Shown: positions 1 through 8,788, numbered from the stretch's first letter. The stretch is DNA of 35,042 bases from Caryophanales bacterium UBA7581 (GCA_002477825.1 DLKT01000024.1:1-35042); one strand, 5' to 3'. A program made the numbers and translations. Notes: a model not told the origin generated them from the letters alone.

Positions 1-27
1 TGGTACAATCACTTTTCTTGAAAATTA

Positions 28-1695
28 TTAATCTTCGTCGAACATATCTTCGTAATTATCTTTGAAATAATTATAGATATCTTCATCATGGAATACGATA
101 TTAGCAGCCTTTAAGTAGAAGATTGTAGCTTCAGATTGGTTAGAGGATTTGGTTCCTAACATCTTAGCAACTTCGTGGGCATTTGAGCGACGAGCAATCT
201 TTTCTTCTTTGATGAGGTTAGCTAAATCAGCTTCACTAGCATCTGGATTTTCTTTTTTAATATCTTTTTCAACGTTATTTAAGTTTAAGGAAGCAGTATT
301 TAATGCATCTTCAACAATAACGATGTAATAGGTATCCGAATCACGATCATAAATAATGATATCACTATCAGAAGTTTCTGCTTGTGTTTTGGCTGGAACT
401 AAGTAGGTAACACCATTGATTTCACGAACGAATCCACGTAATTCTTCATCAGTTTTGTTTTTAATGATTTGGAAGTCACTAGCAGTACGAATATCGAATA
501 AACGAGAACGAATATCATCTGGTAAATCGGTTAAGCCACCATTTTTGATGAACCAACCTTCAGTAACGAGTTCTTTTTGTGCTAATTCAATATCTTTCTT
601 TTCTTTACCAACTTCTGGTAAGTAAGAATAAGAGCCAGTATAAGAAGATTCTAACGTAGTGTCAACACGATCAGCAGATAATGGAATGGAGTTGCCATTT
701 TCATCTTTTTTGTAGGTGTTATTCGCATCATCCCATTCAACTACTTTCTTGAATTCATCAACGATGTTATCGGCAAGAGTTCTAAGTTTGTAGTCGGAAA
801 TAATTTGTTTGAGTTCGGTTGATAATTCACCAGTTTCGTTAGAATAGTCAACGCCTTTCCAAAGTTTGGCAAGGTTATTTAAATCGACTTCTTTGTCAGT
901 AGAAGAAACATAGTAATCAACGAAAGCATCGATAGCGTTTTTAGCAGCGCCTGGATGTTCAGAATCATTTGCGATTGCAATGTAACTTACTTTACGAGAA
1001 TAAGCACGACCAAGAGAAGAATAAGCTTCATCTTCAAGGTATTTTGCAGTTAAAAGTTGAGTGTAGACTTCACGTTTTAATACTCTATCTTTATAATCCT
1101 TATAATTATAATGAAGAATATCATTTTCATTGACAACGCCACCCTCTTCTGTACCGTCGCCACCACCAAGAGTACCATCTTCTAATGCGCTTGCTTTAGT
1201 TTCTGGAGTGAATACAACATCACCGATATTATATTCAGCTTCGCTACCATCAGCGTACTTTCTTGGAGTAATTTCATATAATTCACGAGTTAAAGCCATG
1301 ACTAGTTTAGATTCATCAAAGTGGTTATCAACTTGATAGGAAGTAGAAGAAATATAGTCATATAATTTTTCATTGACTAACTTATCAACTTCAGCATCGA
1401 AAGCTGCTTTATCTTCAAAGATTTTATCATCACCAGTGTAGTAGGATTCTAATTGCTTTTCAGCAATTTTAAACATGACATCATTGAAAACGGTTGTATT
1501 GACCACACCATCTTCGACTAGGCCATCATAAATAACGCCATAATTGTTGTTGGTTAAATCTAATTCAGAACCATCGACAAGAGTAACAAGCTTATCATCT
1601 TTGTTTTCTGGACGAAGGGTAATTTCACCACAGGAAGCAAGAGATAAGAGCATCATAGCAGTTCCAAAAATTTTAAGTACATTACTTTTGTTCAT
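28..1695 (-). CDS. Large lipoprotein, PrsA/SurA-like in layout, function unknown
   Basis: The 555-residue product begins with a signal peptide ending in the lipobox LASC (lipidated Cys22), so it should be a membrane-anchored extracytoplasmic lipoprotein. I chose the ATG at 1695 because GGAGG lies just upstream; the reading frame extends 19 codons further but has no RBS there. The ATG lies inside the 3' end of the preceding lipoprotein gene (14-nt overlap), which implies translational coupling. The acidic, helix-rich N-terminal half resembles the chaperone part of PrsA/SurA-type foldases, but I see no parvulin HILV motif; the nearest equivalent, KVSYIAIA, lacks the histidine. It may be a catalytically dead paralogue of its upstream partner or an unrelated secretion chaperone. 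Lipoprotein call is strong; function is inference from pairing. Confidence 0.7.
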   Translation of the reverse strand: MNKSNVLKIFGTAMMLLSLASCGEITLRPENKDDKLVTLVDGSELDLTNNNYGVIYDGLVEDGVVNTTVFNDVMFKIAEKQLESYYTGDDKIFEDKAAFDAEVDKLVNEKLYDYISSTSYQVDNHFDESKLVMALTRELYEITPRKYADGSEAEYNIGDVVFTPETKASALEDGTLGGGDGTEEGGVVNENDILHYNYKDYKDRVLKREVYTQLLTAKYLEDEAYSSLGRAYSRKVSYIAIANDSEHPGAAKNAIDAFVDYYVSSTDKEVDLNNLAKLWKGVDYSNETGELSTELKQIISDYKLRTLADNIVDEFKKVVEWDDANNTYKKDENGNSIPLSADRVDTTLESSYTGSYSYLPEVGKEKKDIELAQKELVTEGWFIKNGGLTDLPDDIRSRLFDIRTASDFQIIKNKTDEELRGFVREINGVTYLVPAKTQAETSDSDIIIYDRDSDTYYIVIVEDALNTASLNLNNVEKDIKKENPDASEADLANLIKEEKIARRSNAHEVAKMLGTKSSNQSEATIFYLKAANIVFHDEDIYNYFKDNYEDMFDED

Positions 1696-3520
1696 AACAG
1701 CTACCTCCATTACTAACAGAATCAATTTTGCCTTCTTCGAAACGGGTAGCACAAACTAATGGGATTCTACGTTTGGCTGCGAAGGAATCTTGTTCTTTTA
1801 ATAAATCAATATAACTATCCCAAGCATCTTTGTTAGAGTTGATTGCATCACTCTTATTTCCAGCACGACGAACTTCGATGTATTTTAATAATGTTTCTTG
1901 AATCTTTTCATCCGCGATTTTAATGGATGGTAATGAATTACCGTCTTTATCGACTGGAGTAATTAAATTACCTTCGTCATCGGTAGATAATCCAAGATAA
2001 TATTCAAACATACGAGTATCAATCATGGAATCAAAGCCTTTAACTTCACTTTCAATTGCTTTTGAACGAGAAGAGTAAGTGCTTGTATCAGTAGATTTGA
2101 TTGCGGTTACATAGGTTTTACCGATTAAATCGGCATCACCATCTTTGGTTAATTGAGCTGGTGTTCTCTTATCATAATAGGTGGTAAGTTCTTCATTGGT
2201 AGATCCGATAGCGGATTTTTCAACAACCATGAAGTGAACACCTTGATAGGATGAACCGGCACGGGTAACTAAGACTGGTTTATTGACATCACCATCTGCA
2301 CAGAGAATTGGTTTTTCAAATCCAGTAACTTTCTTGAAGTTTCCTACTTCTGTTTCATTGGTAATAACACTAATACCATGATCATTGAAATAGTAGTTGA
2401 AGTAAATGTTACGTGGATAGTAATCAGCGTCACCGTCATTTACTTTTTTATTGGTGATTGGATTAGTAACCATATCAGCAACTTCGCCAATTTTTTGAGT
2501 GACGGAGAATGGGATAAAACCAATACCATCTTTACGACGTTGGTAGGTTGAAGTTGCGACTTCTTCCGTACCATTCCAAGTAGAATCAGTGGTAATTGTT
2601 TCTTGACGGGAAGACCATGCGGCTTGTGCGTCAGTTGGGATTGCATAAGTGTTCTTTTGTAAAGAAACACCATAAGTGGTATCAGCAGTTGTGTCAGTGA
2701 AATATTGAGCACGGCCATCTGCATTTTTATGAGCGAACAATGACTCATAAGCATAGATACCTAATTTGAATTCATTAACGAATGAAGTGGATGTGGTCAT
2801 AACATCTAAGTTACCATAGAGACTTGCAGAACCAGTATCTTCAGAAGCTTGGAAAGCGACTTCACCAAAAGTTTCTGTAGTCTTCTTTTCGGTGCCATCT
2901 TCATTTAAGTTCGCCATACGACGTACGACAGAAGCAAGTTTTAATGCTTCGGATTGGGTAATTGTTCCTCTAGCAAGAGTACCAGCAGAAGCACTGACCT
3001 TAACTAAGATGTGACGGACGTGATATGGAAGCATCTCATTGAGATAATCTTCAAGCAATTCATCAGAATTCAAATCATAATATTCATCTTGCAAATGGGA
3101 TTGAAGTTCGTCATAGGTTAATTGTTCAATTAATTCTTTTTCGGATTCAACGCCTTTGTTTTCGAGAATTGCATTCCATTCCTTCTTGTATGAGGTGCCA
3201 TTGGCATCTGCGTTGTTATGTGCCTCTTCTTTTAATTGGTCAACGGAAGCGTCGACCGCTTTTTTTAATTCGGTAGATTCAGCATAACTACGAGTGGCAT
3301 TACGAACGATAACTTCGCTAATGGCATTATAGTAAGCTGCAACACCGGTCGCGTTTGATGTTGCTAATTGGCCGAATAAATCTTCGGTTGTATATTCTGT
3401 ACCATCAATCGTAACGACTACTTTATCTGATTTCGTCAACCATTTATTGCTGCCGCATGAAGAGAGTGCGACGGTTGAGAAACATGCTACTAGAGCTAAA
3501 CCAAGTAGTTTATTTTTCAT
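1682..3520 (-). CDS. PrsA-like parvulin-type peptidyl-prolyl isomerase lipoprotein
   Basis: The 612-residue product has a signal peptide with lipobox LSSC (Cys22), predicting an extracytoplasmic, membrane-anchored foldase. A parvulin domain is visible from about residue 165: HVRHILVK at 167-174, followed some 45 residues later by a stretch matching the conserved second half of PrsA rotamase domains (FGEVAFQASEDTGSAS, then YGNLDV). PrsA proteins assist folding of exported proteins at the membrane-wall interface. Bacillus PrsA is about 290 residues; this protein carries roughly 350 extra residues after the parvulin core with no domain I can name. The gene has an AAGGAGG site 11 nt before its ATG and a good sigma-A promoter, and it is the first gene of a two-lipoprotein operon. 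Confidence 0.8.
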   Translation of the reverse strand: MKNKLLGLALVACFSTVALSSCGSNKWLTKSDKVVVTIDGTEYTTEDLFGQLATSNATGVAAYYNAISEVIVRNATRSYAESTELKKAVDASVDQLKEEAHNNADANGTSYKKEWNAILENKGVESEKELIEQLTYDELQSHLQDEYYDLNSDELLEDYLNEMLPYHVRHILVKVSASAGTLARGTITQSEALKLASVVRRMANLNEDGTEKKTTETFGEVAFQASEDTGSASLYGNLDVMTTSTSFVNEFKLGIYAYESLFAHKNADGRAQYFTDTTADTTYGVSLQKNTYAIPTDAQAAWSSRQETITTDSTWNGTEEVATSTYQRRKDGIGFIPFSVTQKIGEVADMVTNPITNKKVNDGDADYYPRNIYFNYYFNDHGISVITNETEVGNFKKVTGFEKPILCADGDVNKPVLVTRAGSSYQGVHFMVVEKSAIGSTNEELTTYYDKRTPAQLTKDGDADLIGKTYVTAIKSTDTSTYSSRSKAIESEVKGFDSMIDTRMFEYYLGLSTDDEGNLITPVDKDGNSLPSIKIADEKIQETLLKYIEVRRAGNKSDAINSNKDAWDSYIDLLKEQDSFAAKRRIPLVCATRFEEGKIDSVSNGGSCYEQK

Positions 3521-3559
3521 ATACAGCTTTTCCTCCTTGTATAAAAATATAGCATAGTT

Positions 3560-3588
3560 ATTTTATCTAATCTTTCCTTGTATTTCAA
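3560..3588 (-). promoter_or_regulatory. Sigma-A promoter of the lipoprotein operon
   Basis: On the minus strand, TTGAAA (3583-3588) and TAAAAT (3560-3565) are separated by exactly 17 nt. The start site would fall about 30-35 nt upstream of the ATG at 3520. Confidence 0.7.
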
Positions 3589-3682
3589 GAAAAATTTATA
3601 TTTTTCTATTTGCCTTTTGGAAATGCCTATACAAACCCGATTAAAATTGGGCGCTAAAAGGGATTTTGTATTAACAAAAGGG

Positions 3683-3709
3683 ACCCTTTCATAGAAAGCG
3701 CATAGTATA
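3683..3709 (+). promoter_or_regulatory. Candidate sigma-K-type sporulation promoter
   Basis: AC (3683-3684), a 16-nt spacer and CATAGTATA (3701-3709) fit the sigma-K pattern AC-N16/17-CATAnnnTA. It lies 24 nt upstream of a YjcZ-like micro-gene, a family tied to sporulation in Bacillus. The match is short, so the assignment is inferential. Confidence 0.5.
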
Positions 3710-3732
3710 ACGTGGATATAGGAGGAACTGCT

Positions 3733-3834
3733 ATGAACACAAATACGACCGGTGGAGGCTGGGCCTTCATTCTTGTTCTCTTTATTCTCATTGCTATCAT
3801 AGGCTGCGGCTGTGGTAACGGCGGCTTATTTTAG
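3733..3834 (+). CDS. YjcZ-like tiny sporulation membrane protein (copy 1)
   Basis: A 33-codon gene. The product starts MNTNTTGGGWAF and continues into one hydrophobic helix (about residues 11-24), ending in the Cys/Gly-rich tail GCGCGNGGLF. Gly-rich N-terminus followed by FxLxVLFILL-type helix is characteristic of the YjcZ/SscA tiny transmembrane family found in spore-formers. GGAGG at 3721 gives a good RBS. A sigma-K-like promoter lies upstream and a second copy starts 29 nt downstream. The three cysteines suggest disulfide or metal cross-linking in the spore coat, which is inference only. Confidence 0.8.
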   Translation: MNTNTTGGGWAFILVLFILIAIIGCGCGNGGLF

Positions 3835-3863
3835 GAATTGAGCGAAAAAAGGAGGTGACAAAA

Positions 3864-3953
3864 ATGGGAAATAACTACTTTGCCATTATCTTGGTATTAT
3901 TCATTTTACTCGTGATTATTGGTTGCGGCGGTTGGTTCGGCTGCGGCTGCTAA
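3864..3953 (+). CDS. YjcZ-like tiny sporulation membrane protein (copy 2)
   Basis: A 29-codon gene starting MGNNYFAIILVLFILL, one hydrophobic helix followed by the tail GCGGWFGCGC. The RBS is AAGGAGGTGA, essentially the full complement of the 16S 3' end, placed 7 nt before the ATG, so translation should be very efficient. It shares the helix and the Cys/Gly tail with the preceding micro-gene; both should be one transcript ending at the terminator at 3964. Same YjcZ/SscA-like assignment; cellular role not known from the sequence. Confidence 0.8.
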   Translation: MGNNYFAIILVLFILLVIIGCGGWFGCGC

Positions 3954-3963
3954 GTGTAGAGGG

Positions 3964-3991
3964 GAGCAAAGAAAAACTTTGCTCTTTTTTT
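3964..3991 (+). terminator. Intrinsic terminator of the micro-gene pair
   Basis: Perfect 8-bp stem GAGCAAAG / CTTTGCTC with an AAAAA loop, followed by seven T. Confidence 0.92.
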
Positions 3992-3994
3992 ATG

Positions 3995-4014
3995 TTTCTA
4001 AGTATTCTTAGAAA
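3995..4014. promoter_or_regulatory. Palindrome upstream of the suf promoter
   Basis: Perfect inverted repeat TTTCTAAG-TATT-CTTAGAAA, about 28 bp before the suggested suf -35 box. It lacks a T-tract in either direction, so an operator is more likely than a terminator. The cognate regulator is unknown. Confidence 0.4.
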
Positions 4015-4041
4015 GAAAAAAATATTTTTTTATCGTTTTAT

Positions 4042-4070
4042 TTGTAGAGTGACCTAGAGTAGTGTAAAAT
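4042..4070 (+). promoter_or_regulatory. Candidate promoter of the suf operon
   Basis: TTGTAG (4042-4047), 17-nt spacer and TAAAAT (4065-4070). The -35 is weak, which would fit activator or repressor control. The direct repeat TAGAGT occurs at 4045 and again at 4055, one helical turn apart, inside the promoter. Confidence 0.5.
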
Positions 4071-4101
4071 AATACAGGACCATGTTTAGGAGTGATAAAG
4101 A

Positions 4102-4932
4102 ATGGCAGTATTATCAATCAAAAATCTTCATGTTAAAGTAGAAGAAAAAGAAATTCTTAAAGGAGTAAATTTGACGCTTAGTGATCATGAAACTTTGGCG
4201 TTATTAGGCCCTAATGGACACGGAAAATCGACATTACTCAATGTCATTATGGGACATCCAAAATATGTTGTAACCGAAGGAACAATCACGCTTGATGATA
4301 AAGATGTTTTATCGATGAGTGTTGATGAAAGATCTAGAGCAGGACTCTTTTTAGCCTTTCAATATCCTTCTGAAGTTCCTGGCGTTGTGAACGCTGATTT
4401 TTTAAAGGCGGCTATGAATGTTAGAAGAGAAAAGCCAATCTCGCTATTCCAATTCTACCGCGCTTTAGAAAATGCATCCAATGAAGTAAAAATTCCACTT
4501 GATATGGCGAATCGTTCTTTGAACGAAGGCTTCTCTGGTGGCGAAAAGAAAAGAAATGAAATTCTACAAATGATCTTACTTCAACCTGCCTTTGCCATGT
4601 TAGATGAAATTGACTCTGGCTTGGACGTCGATGCTTTACAGATTGTAGCGGAAGCTATTGTTAAAATGAAGCAAGAAACTGCTTGTAGCTTCTTAGTCAT
4701 TTCTCACTATGCTAGACTTTATGATTTGATTCATCCTACCCGTGTTGCGGTTATGATTAACGGCCGTATTGCGGTAGAAGGTGGACCAGAAATTATTAAA
4801 AAAATCGACCAAACAGGATATGAATGGATTCGTACTGAACTGGGCATTCAAATCGAAAAAGAAGATTTGGAAATGAAAGACGTTTCGATTGGATCTTGTG
4901 CAACGAAGGAAGTTTTAAAAAGTGGAAAATAA
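4102..4932 (+). CDS. sufC: Fe-S cluster assembly ATPase SufC
   Basis: ABC-type ATPase of the SUF Fe-S cluster scaffold, forming the cytosolic SufBC2D complex. The 276-residue product shows Walker A GPNGHGKST (36-44), the Q-loop FQYPSEVPG, the SufC-type signature FSGGEKKRNEI, Walker B followed by DEIDSGLD, and the H-loop VISHY. It is slightly longer than usual because of a C-terminal tail of about 25 residues. AGGAGTGA precedes the ATG. It opens the sufC-D-S-U-B order typical of Gram-positive bacteria; sufD begins inside its last codons. Confidence 0.96.
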   Translation: MAVLSIKNLHVKVEEKEILKGVNLTLSDHETLALLGPNGHGKSTLLNVIMGHPKYVVTEGTITLDDKDVLSMSVDERSRAGLFLAFQYPSEVPGVVNADFLKAAMNVRREKPISLFQFYRALENASNEVKIPLDMANRSLNEGFSGGEKKRNEILQMILLQPAFAMLDEIDSGLDVDALQIVAEAIVKMKQETACSFLVISHYARLYDLIHPTRVAVMINGRIAVEGGPEIIKKIDQTGYEWIRTELGIQIEKEDLEMKDVSIGSCATKEVLKSGK

Positions 4933-5728
4933 AGTATTCATCCCCGTAGATGAAGTGACGGTTTCTTTAACAGCAAATGTTTCTCAATACCAAATGAATT
5001 GGAATGAAAGCCAAAAAGTTGAAAAGATTTACGTTGAAGAAGGAAATGAAGTGTCACTTTTAGAAATCGGTAGCCCTTCTCACCCAGTCGAGTATTACAT
5101 TGCTAAAAGAGCAATTTTACATTTAGCCATTGCTACCTTAGAAGATGCAAAATCTTCAAATCGAAAATTTGTGATTCACAAAGATGCGCACGTCATTGCT
5201 GCATGTGCTGATTTTTCTTGTGGAAATAAAAATGATTCTTTGCTATTTGAATTACAAGAAGAAGGTGCTTCTTGTTTATTCCATCTAGCGACATTAGCGA
5301 CAGAAACGGATAAAAAAGAGTTTTCTGTATCCTTTATCCATCAAGCGCCCAATACGACTGCGACCATGAATAACTATGGTGTATGTGAAGGTAATTCGCG
5401 GCTTGTTTTCTCTGGCGTTGGCCATATTTTACATGGTGCAAAGCATGCAGAAACCCATCAAAATGCTAAAATCATGGTGTTTGATCCTCACTGTCAAGCT
5501 TTTGCAAGTCCAATTTTAAAGATTGATGAAAATGATATTGCTGCTTCTCACGCTGCTTCGGTAGGTCGTGTAAATGATGATCACTTATTCTATTTAACTT
5601 CACGTGGTTTAAGTGAAGAAGAAGCTAAGCAACTCATTACTTTAGGCTATTTAAAGCCGATTCTTCCTTACTTTGATAAAGAAATACAAGAAGAAATTTC
5701 TTTATGTATGGAAAGGAGAATGAAGTAA
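4922..5728 (+). CDS. sufD: Fe-S cluster assembly protein SufD
   Basis: SufD is the SufB paralogue in the SufBC2D scaffold and is needed for iron acquisition. At 268 residues it is much shorter than typical SufD (about 400 or more); the lost part is mainly the N-terminal helical region, while the C-terminal beta-helix and the closing segment (SHAASVGRVNDDHLFYLTSR) are kept. That segment parallels SHxATVGxLDxxxLFYLxSRG of the SufB/SufD family. The start codon is GTG at 4922, overlapping sufC by 11 nt with AAGGAAG upstream. Position between sufC and sufS supports the name. Confidence 0.88.
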   Translation: MENKVFIPVDEVTVSLTANVSQYQMNWNESQKVEKIYVEEGNEVSLLEIGSPSHPVEYYIAKRAILHLAIATLEDAKSSNRKFVIHKDAHVIAACADFSCGNKNDSLLFELQEEGASCLFHLATLATETDKKEFSVSFIHQAPNTTATMNNYGVCEGNSRLVFSGVGHILHGAKHAETHQNAKIMVFDPHCQAFASPILKIDENDIAASHAASVGRVNDDHLFYLTSRGLSEEEAKQLITLGYLKPILPYFDKEIQEEISLCMERRMK

Positions 5729-5729
5729 T

Positions 5730-6959
5730 ATGGATATTCAAAAAATTCGTTCTGATTTTCCCATGTTAGATTCATCGAAACGTATGCAGAACCATCCTTT
5801 AGTGTATTTGGATAATGCAGCAACTACTTTTAAACCTCGCTGTGTAGTTGAAGCAATGGATGATTATTACAATAACTTTTGTGCGAATGCTCACCGTGGT
5901 GATTACGATTTAGCGCATACCGTGGATACCCGTTATGAAGAGGCACGTAAAGCGCTAGCTAAGTTTATTAATGCTCGTCCTGAAGAAGTAGTATTTACTT
6001 CCGGTGCTTCCATGTCTTTAAATCTTGTGGCTTATGGATATGGTATGAAGTTCTTAACTTCCGATGACGAAGTACTTTTAACCCAAGCAGAACACGCTTC
6101 AAATGTGCTTCCATGGTTTAAAGTTGCGGAAACCATCGGCTGTCATATTGGTTATATTCCTTTAGATGAAGAAGGAAGATTGACAATTGAAAATGTTGAA
6201 AAATCAATTACCGAACATACAAAAATTATTTCTATCGCTCAAGTTACGAACGTTCTTGGCTTTCATGTAGATATTAAAGCGATTTGTAAAGTCGCTCACG
6301 AACATAACATTATCGTGATTGTAGATGGTGCACAAAGCGTACCTCATCAAGTAACCGATGTGAAAGATATGGATTGTGATTTCTTAGCTTTCTCTGGACA
6401 TAAAATGTGTGGCCCAACGGGTACAGGTGTACTCTTTGGAAAATATGAATTATTACAAAAAATGGATCCGTTAATGTCCGGCGGCGGTATGAACGCTCGC
6501 TTTGATATGTGTGGAGAAGTTTCTTATTTATTACCACCACAAAAATTTGAAGCAGGAACCCAAAATATTGCAGGTGCTTTAGGTTTAGCAAAAGCAGCTG
6601 AATATTTAACTTCTATTGGCATGGAAAATATTGAGGCATATGAAAAGGAATTAAGAGCGTATGCGATTCAACGTTTAGAAGAAGTAGAAGGAATTACGAT
6701 TTATAATCGTAACGCCGAAAGTGGTATTATTACTTTTAATTTGAAAGATGTTTTTGCGCAAGATGCAGCAACGTATTTCAATTCGAAAGGTGTATGTGTC
6801 CGAAGCGGACAACACTGTGCTAAAATATTAATGGATTTCTTAAAATGTCATGCGACGGTGCGCGCTAGTTTATATTTCTATAACACGAAAGAAGAAATTG
6901 ATGCGTTAGTCGAAGCATGTAAGACAGGAGGCGACTTTTTAGATGCCTATTTCAATTAA
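5730..6959 (+). CDS. sufS: Cysteine desulfurase SufS
   Basis: PLP-dependent class V aminotransferase-fold enzyme that takes sulfur from L-cysteine and passes it to SufU. The 409-residue product shows the PLP-binding lysine in FSGHKMCGPTGTG (K225), the aspartate in VDGAQSVPH, and the catalytic cysteine in RSGQHCAK (C363), matching group II desulfurases. Length is normal. It starts one base after the sufD stop and its end overlaps sufU by 17 nt. Confidence 0.96.
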   Translation: MDIQKIRSDFPMLDSSKRMQNHPLVYLDNAATTFKPRCVVEAMDDYYNNFCANAHRGDYDLAHTVDTRYEEARKALAKFINARPEEVVFTSGASMSLNLVAYGYGMKFLTSDDEVLLTQAEHASNVLPWFKVAETIGCHIGYIPLDEEGRLTIENVEKSITEHTKIISIAQVTNVLGFHVDIKAICKVAHEHNIIVIVDGAQSVPHQVTDVKDMDCDFLAFSGHKMCGPTGTGVLFGKYELLQKMDPLMSGGGMNARFDMCGEVSYLLPPQKFEAGTQNIAGALGLAKAAEYLTSIGMENIEAYEKELRAYAIQRLEEVEGITIYNRNAESGIITFNLKDVFAQDAATYFNSKGVCVRSGQHCAKILMDFLKCHATVRASLYFYNTKEEIDALVEACKTGGDFLDAYFN

Positions 6960-7398
6960 TCCTCAAATGATGAGGGCTATTATTATGGATCATTATGAAC
7001 ATCCCCATAATAAAAGAGTGCCAGAAAATAAAGATGAATATCGCGTAATCCACATGGATTCTGCATCTTGTATTGATGATATTTACGTCTATCTTTTAGA
7101 AAAAGATGGCATTATTCAAGATGTATGTTTTGATGGTGTAGCATGTACGATTTCAACCGCTTCAACTTCCATCATGACCGATTTAGTCATGGGAAAGAAG
7201 ATAGAAGAAGCAAACTACATTATTGAACAATTCCAAAAAATGATTCATGAAGAACCTTTTGATGAATCCGTTTTAGATGAAGCGATTGTTTTTGTTAATA
7301 CTGCAAAACAAGCGTCCCGTATTAAATGTGCGACGATTGGTTGGCGTGGTTTACATGAATTATTAGAAGATGAGGAGGAATGTCACCATGGATCATGA
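6943..7398 (+). CDS. sufU: Zinc-dependent sulfurtransferase SufU
   Basis: SufU accepts persulfide sulfur from SufS and delivers it to the SufBCD scaffold. The 151 residues contain the expected ligands: C43 and D45 in SASCIDD, C68 in GVACTIS, and C129 in RIKCATIGW, corresponding to Cys41, Asp43, Cys66 and Cys128 of B. subtilis SufU. The typical ending WRGLHELL is present. An AGGAGG 10 nt upstream fixes the ATG at 6943, inside sufS. Its 3' end overlaps sufB by 11 nt. Confidence 0.94.
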   Translation: MPISINPQMMRAIIMDHYEHPHNKRVPENKDEYRVIHMDSASCIDDIYVYLLEKDGIIQDVCFDGVACTISTASTSIMTDLVMGKKIEEANYIIEQFQKMIHEEPFDESVLDEAIVFVNTAKQASRIKCATIGWRGLHELLEDEEECHHGS

Positions 7399-8788
7399 AG
7401 AAAAACTTCCTTCTGAAGAATATCAATATGGTTTTAAAAACGAAGATGTTTCAATTTTAAAAACCAAAAAGGGACTTACCGAAGAAACAATAAGAGATAT
7501 TTCTCGCTATAAACATGAACCCGAATGGATGCTTGAATTCCGTTTAAAAGCTTTTAAGGCTTTTAATGAATTACCTATGCCTACTTTTGGTCCTGATTTA
7601 TCCTTCTTAGATTTTAGTTCTTTTACTTATTTTATTCGCCCAAGTGAAAAAGTAGAAAAGGATTGGGATGACGTTCCGGAAACCATTAAAGAAACGTTTG
7701 AACGTCTAGGAATTCCTGAAGCTGAACAAAAATATTTAGCGGGTGTTTCTACGCAATATGAAAGTGAAGTCGTTTACCATAACATGCTCAAAGAAGTACA
7801 AGAAAAAGGCGTTATCTTCTTAGATACCGATTCCGCTTTAAAGGCATGTCCAGAATTATTTAAAAAATACTTTAATAGTGTGGTAGATTATCGTGATAAT
7901 AAATTTGCGGCTTTAAATGGCGCGGTTTGGTCAGGAGGATCTTTTATCTACATTCCTAAAGGAGTGCATTTAGAAAAACCTCTTCAATCCTACTTCCGTA
8001 TTAATAATGAAAAGAGTGGACAATTTGAACGTACCCTTATTATTGTGGATGAAGGCGCTGATGTACACAATGTTGAAGGTTGCACAGCCCCGACCTATTC
8101 AAAAGAATCCTTACACGCCGCTGTCGTTGAAATCATTATTTTAAAAGGCGGAAAATGTCGCTATTCTACCGTCCAAAACTGGTCGAATAATATTGTAAAT
8201 TTAGTTACCAAGAGAGCGGTCTGCTATGAAGACGCACAAATGGAATGGATTGATGGAAACATCGGTTCTCAAGTCAATATGAAGTATCCTGCTTGTATCT
8301 TAAAAGGTAGAGGTGCAAGAGGAACATGTATTTCCGTTGCTGTAGCAGGCAAAGGACAATATCAAGATGCTGGTGCCCGTATGATTCATTTAGCACCGGA
8401 TACTTTCTCTACGATTATTTCTAAATCCATCGTTCGTAATGGTGGTGTCGCTAATTACCGTGGAAAAGTACTTCATGGTCCTTTAGCAAAAGGATGCAGA
8501 AGTCACGTAGAATGCGATACATTAATTTTAGATGATGCTTCTAGAAGTGATACAATTCCGACGAACGTTATGCAAAACGATGATGCATATATTGAGCATG
8601 AAGCAACAGTATCTAAGATTTCTGATGAACAACTCTTCTATCTCATGTCTCGCGGAATTAGTGAAAAAGAAGCAACCCAAATGATTATTATGGGCTTTAT
8701 TGAACCATTCTCGAGGGAACTTCCTATGGAATATGCCGTAGAACTCAATCAATTGATTAAAATGGATATGGAAGGTAGTGTTGGTTAA
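7388..8788 (+). CDS. sufB: Fe-S cluster scaffold protein SufB
   Basis: SufB is the main scaffold subunit on which the cluster is assembled. The 466-residue product matches the family throughout, with recognisable stretches YFIRPSEK, FIYIPKGVHLEKPLQSYFRIN, EGCTAPTYS, NWSNNIVNLVTKRA, and the closing EHEATVSKISDEQLFYLMSRG. An upstream ATG at 7370 is in frame, but AGGAGG at 7373-7378 sits 9 nt before the ATG at 7388, so the latter is the start. Its stop codon shares a base with the mnmG start (TAATG), so mnmG appears to be part of the same operon. Confidence 0.96.
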   Translation: MDHEEKLPSEEYQYGFKNEDVSILKTKKGLTEETIRDISRYKHEPEWMLEFRLKAFKAFNELPMPTFGPDLSFLDFSSFTYFIRPSEKVEKDWDDVPETIKETFERLGIPEAEQKYLAGVSTQYESEVVYHNMLKEVQEKGVIFLDTDSALKACPELFKKYFNSVVDYRDNKFAALNGAVWSGGSFIYIPKGVHLEKPLQSYFRINNEKSGQFERTLIIVDEGADVHNVEGCTAPTYSKESLHAAVVEIIILKGGKCRYSTVQNWSNNIVNLVTKRAVCYEDAQMEWIDGNIGSQVNMKYPACILKGRGARGTCISVAVAGKGQYQDAGARMIHLAPDTFSTIISKSIVRNGGVANYRGKVLHGPLAKGCRSHVECDTLILDDASRSDTIPTNVMQNDDAYIEHEATVSKISDEQLFYLMSRGISEKEATQMIIMGFIEPFSRELPMEYAVELNQLIKMDMEGSVG

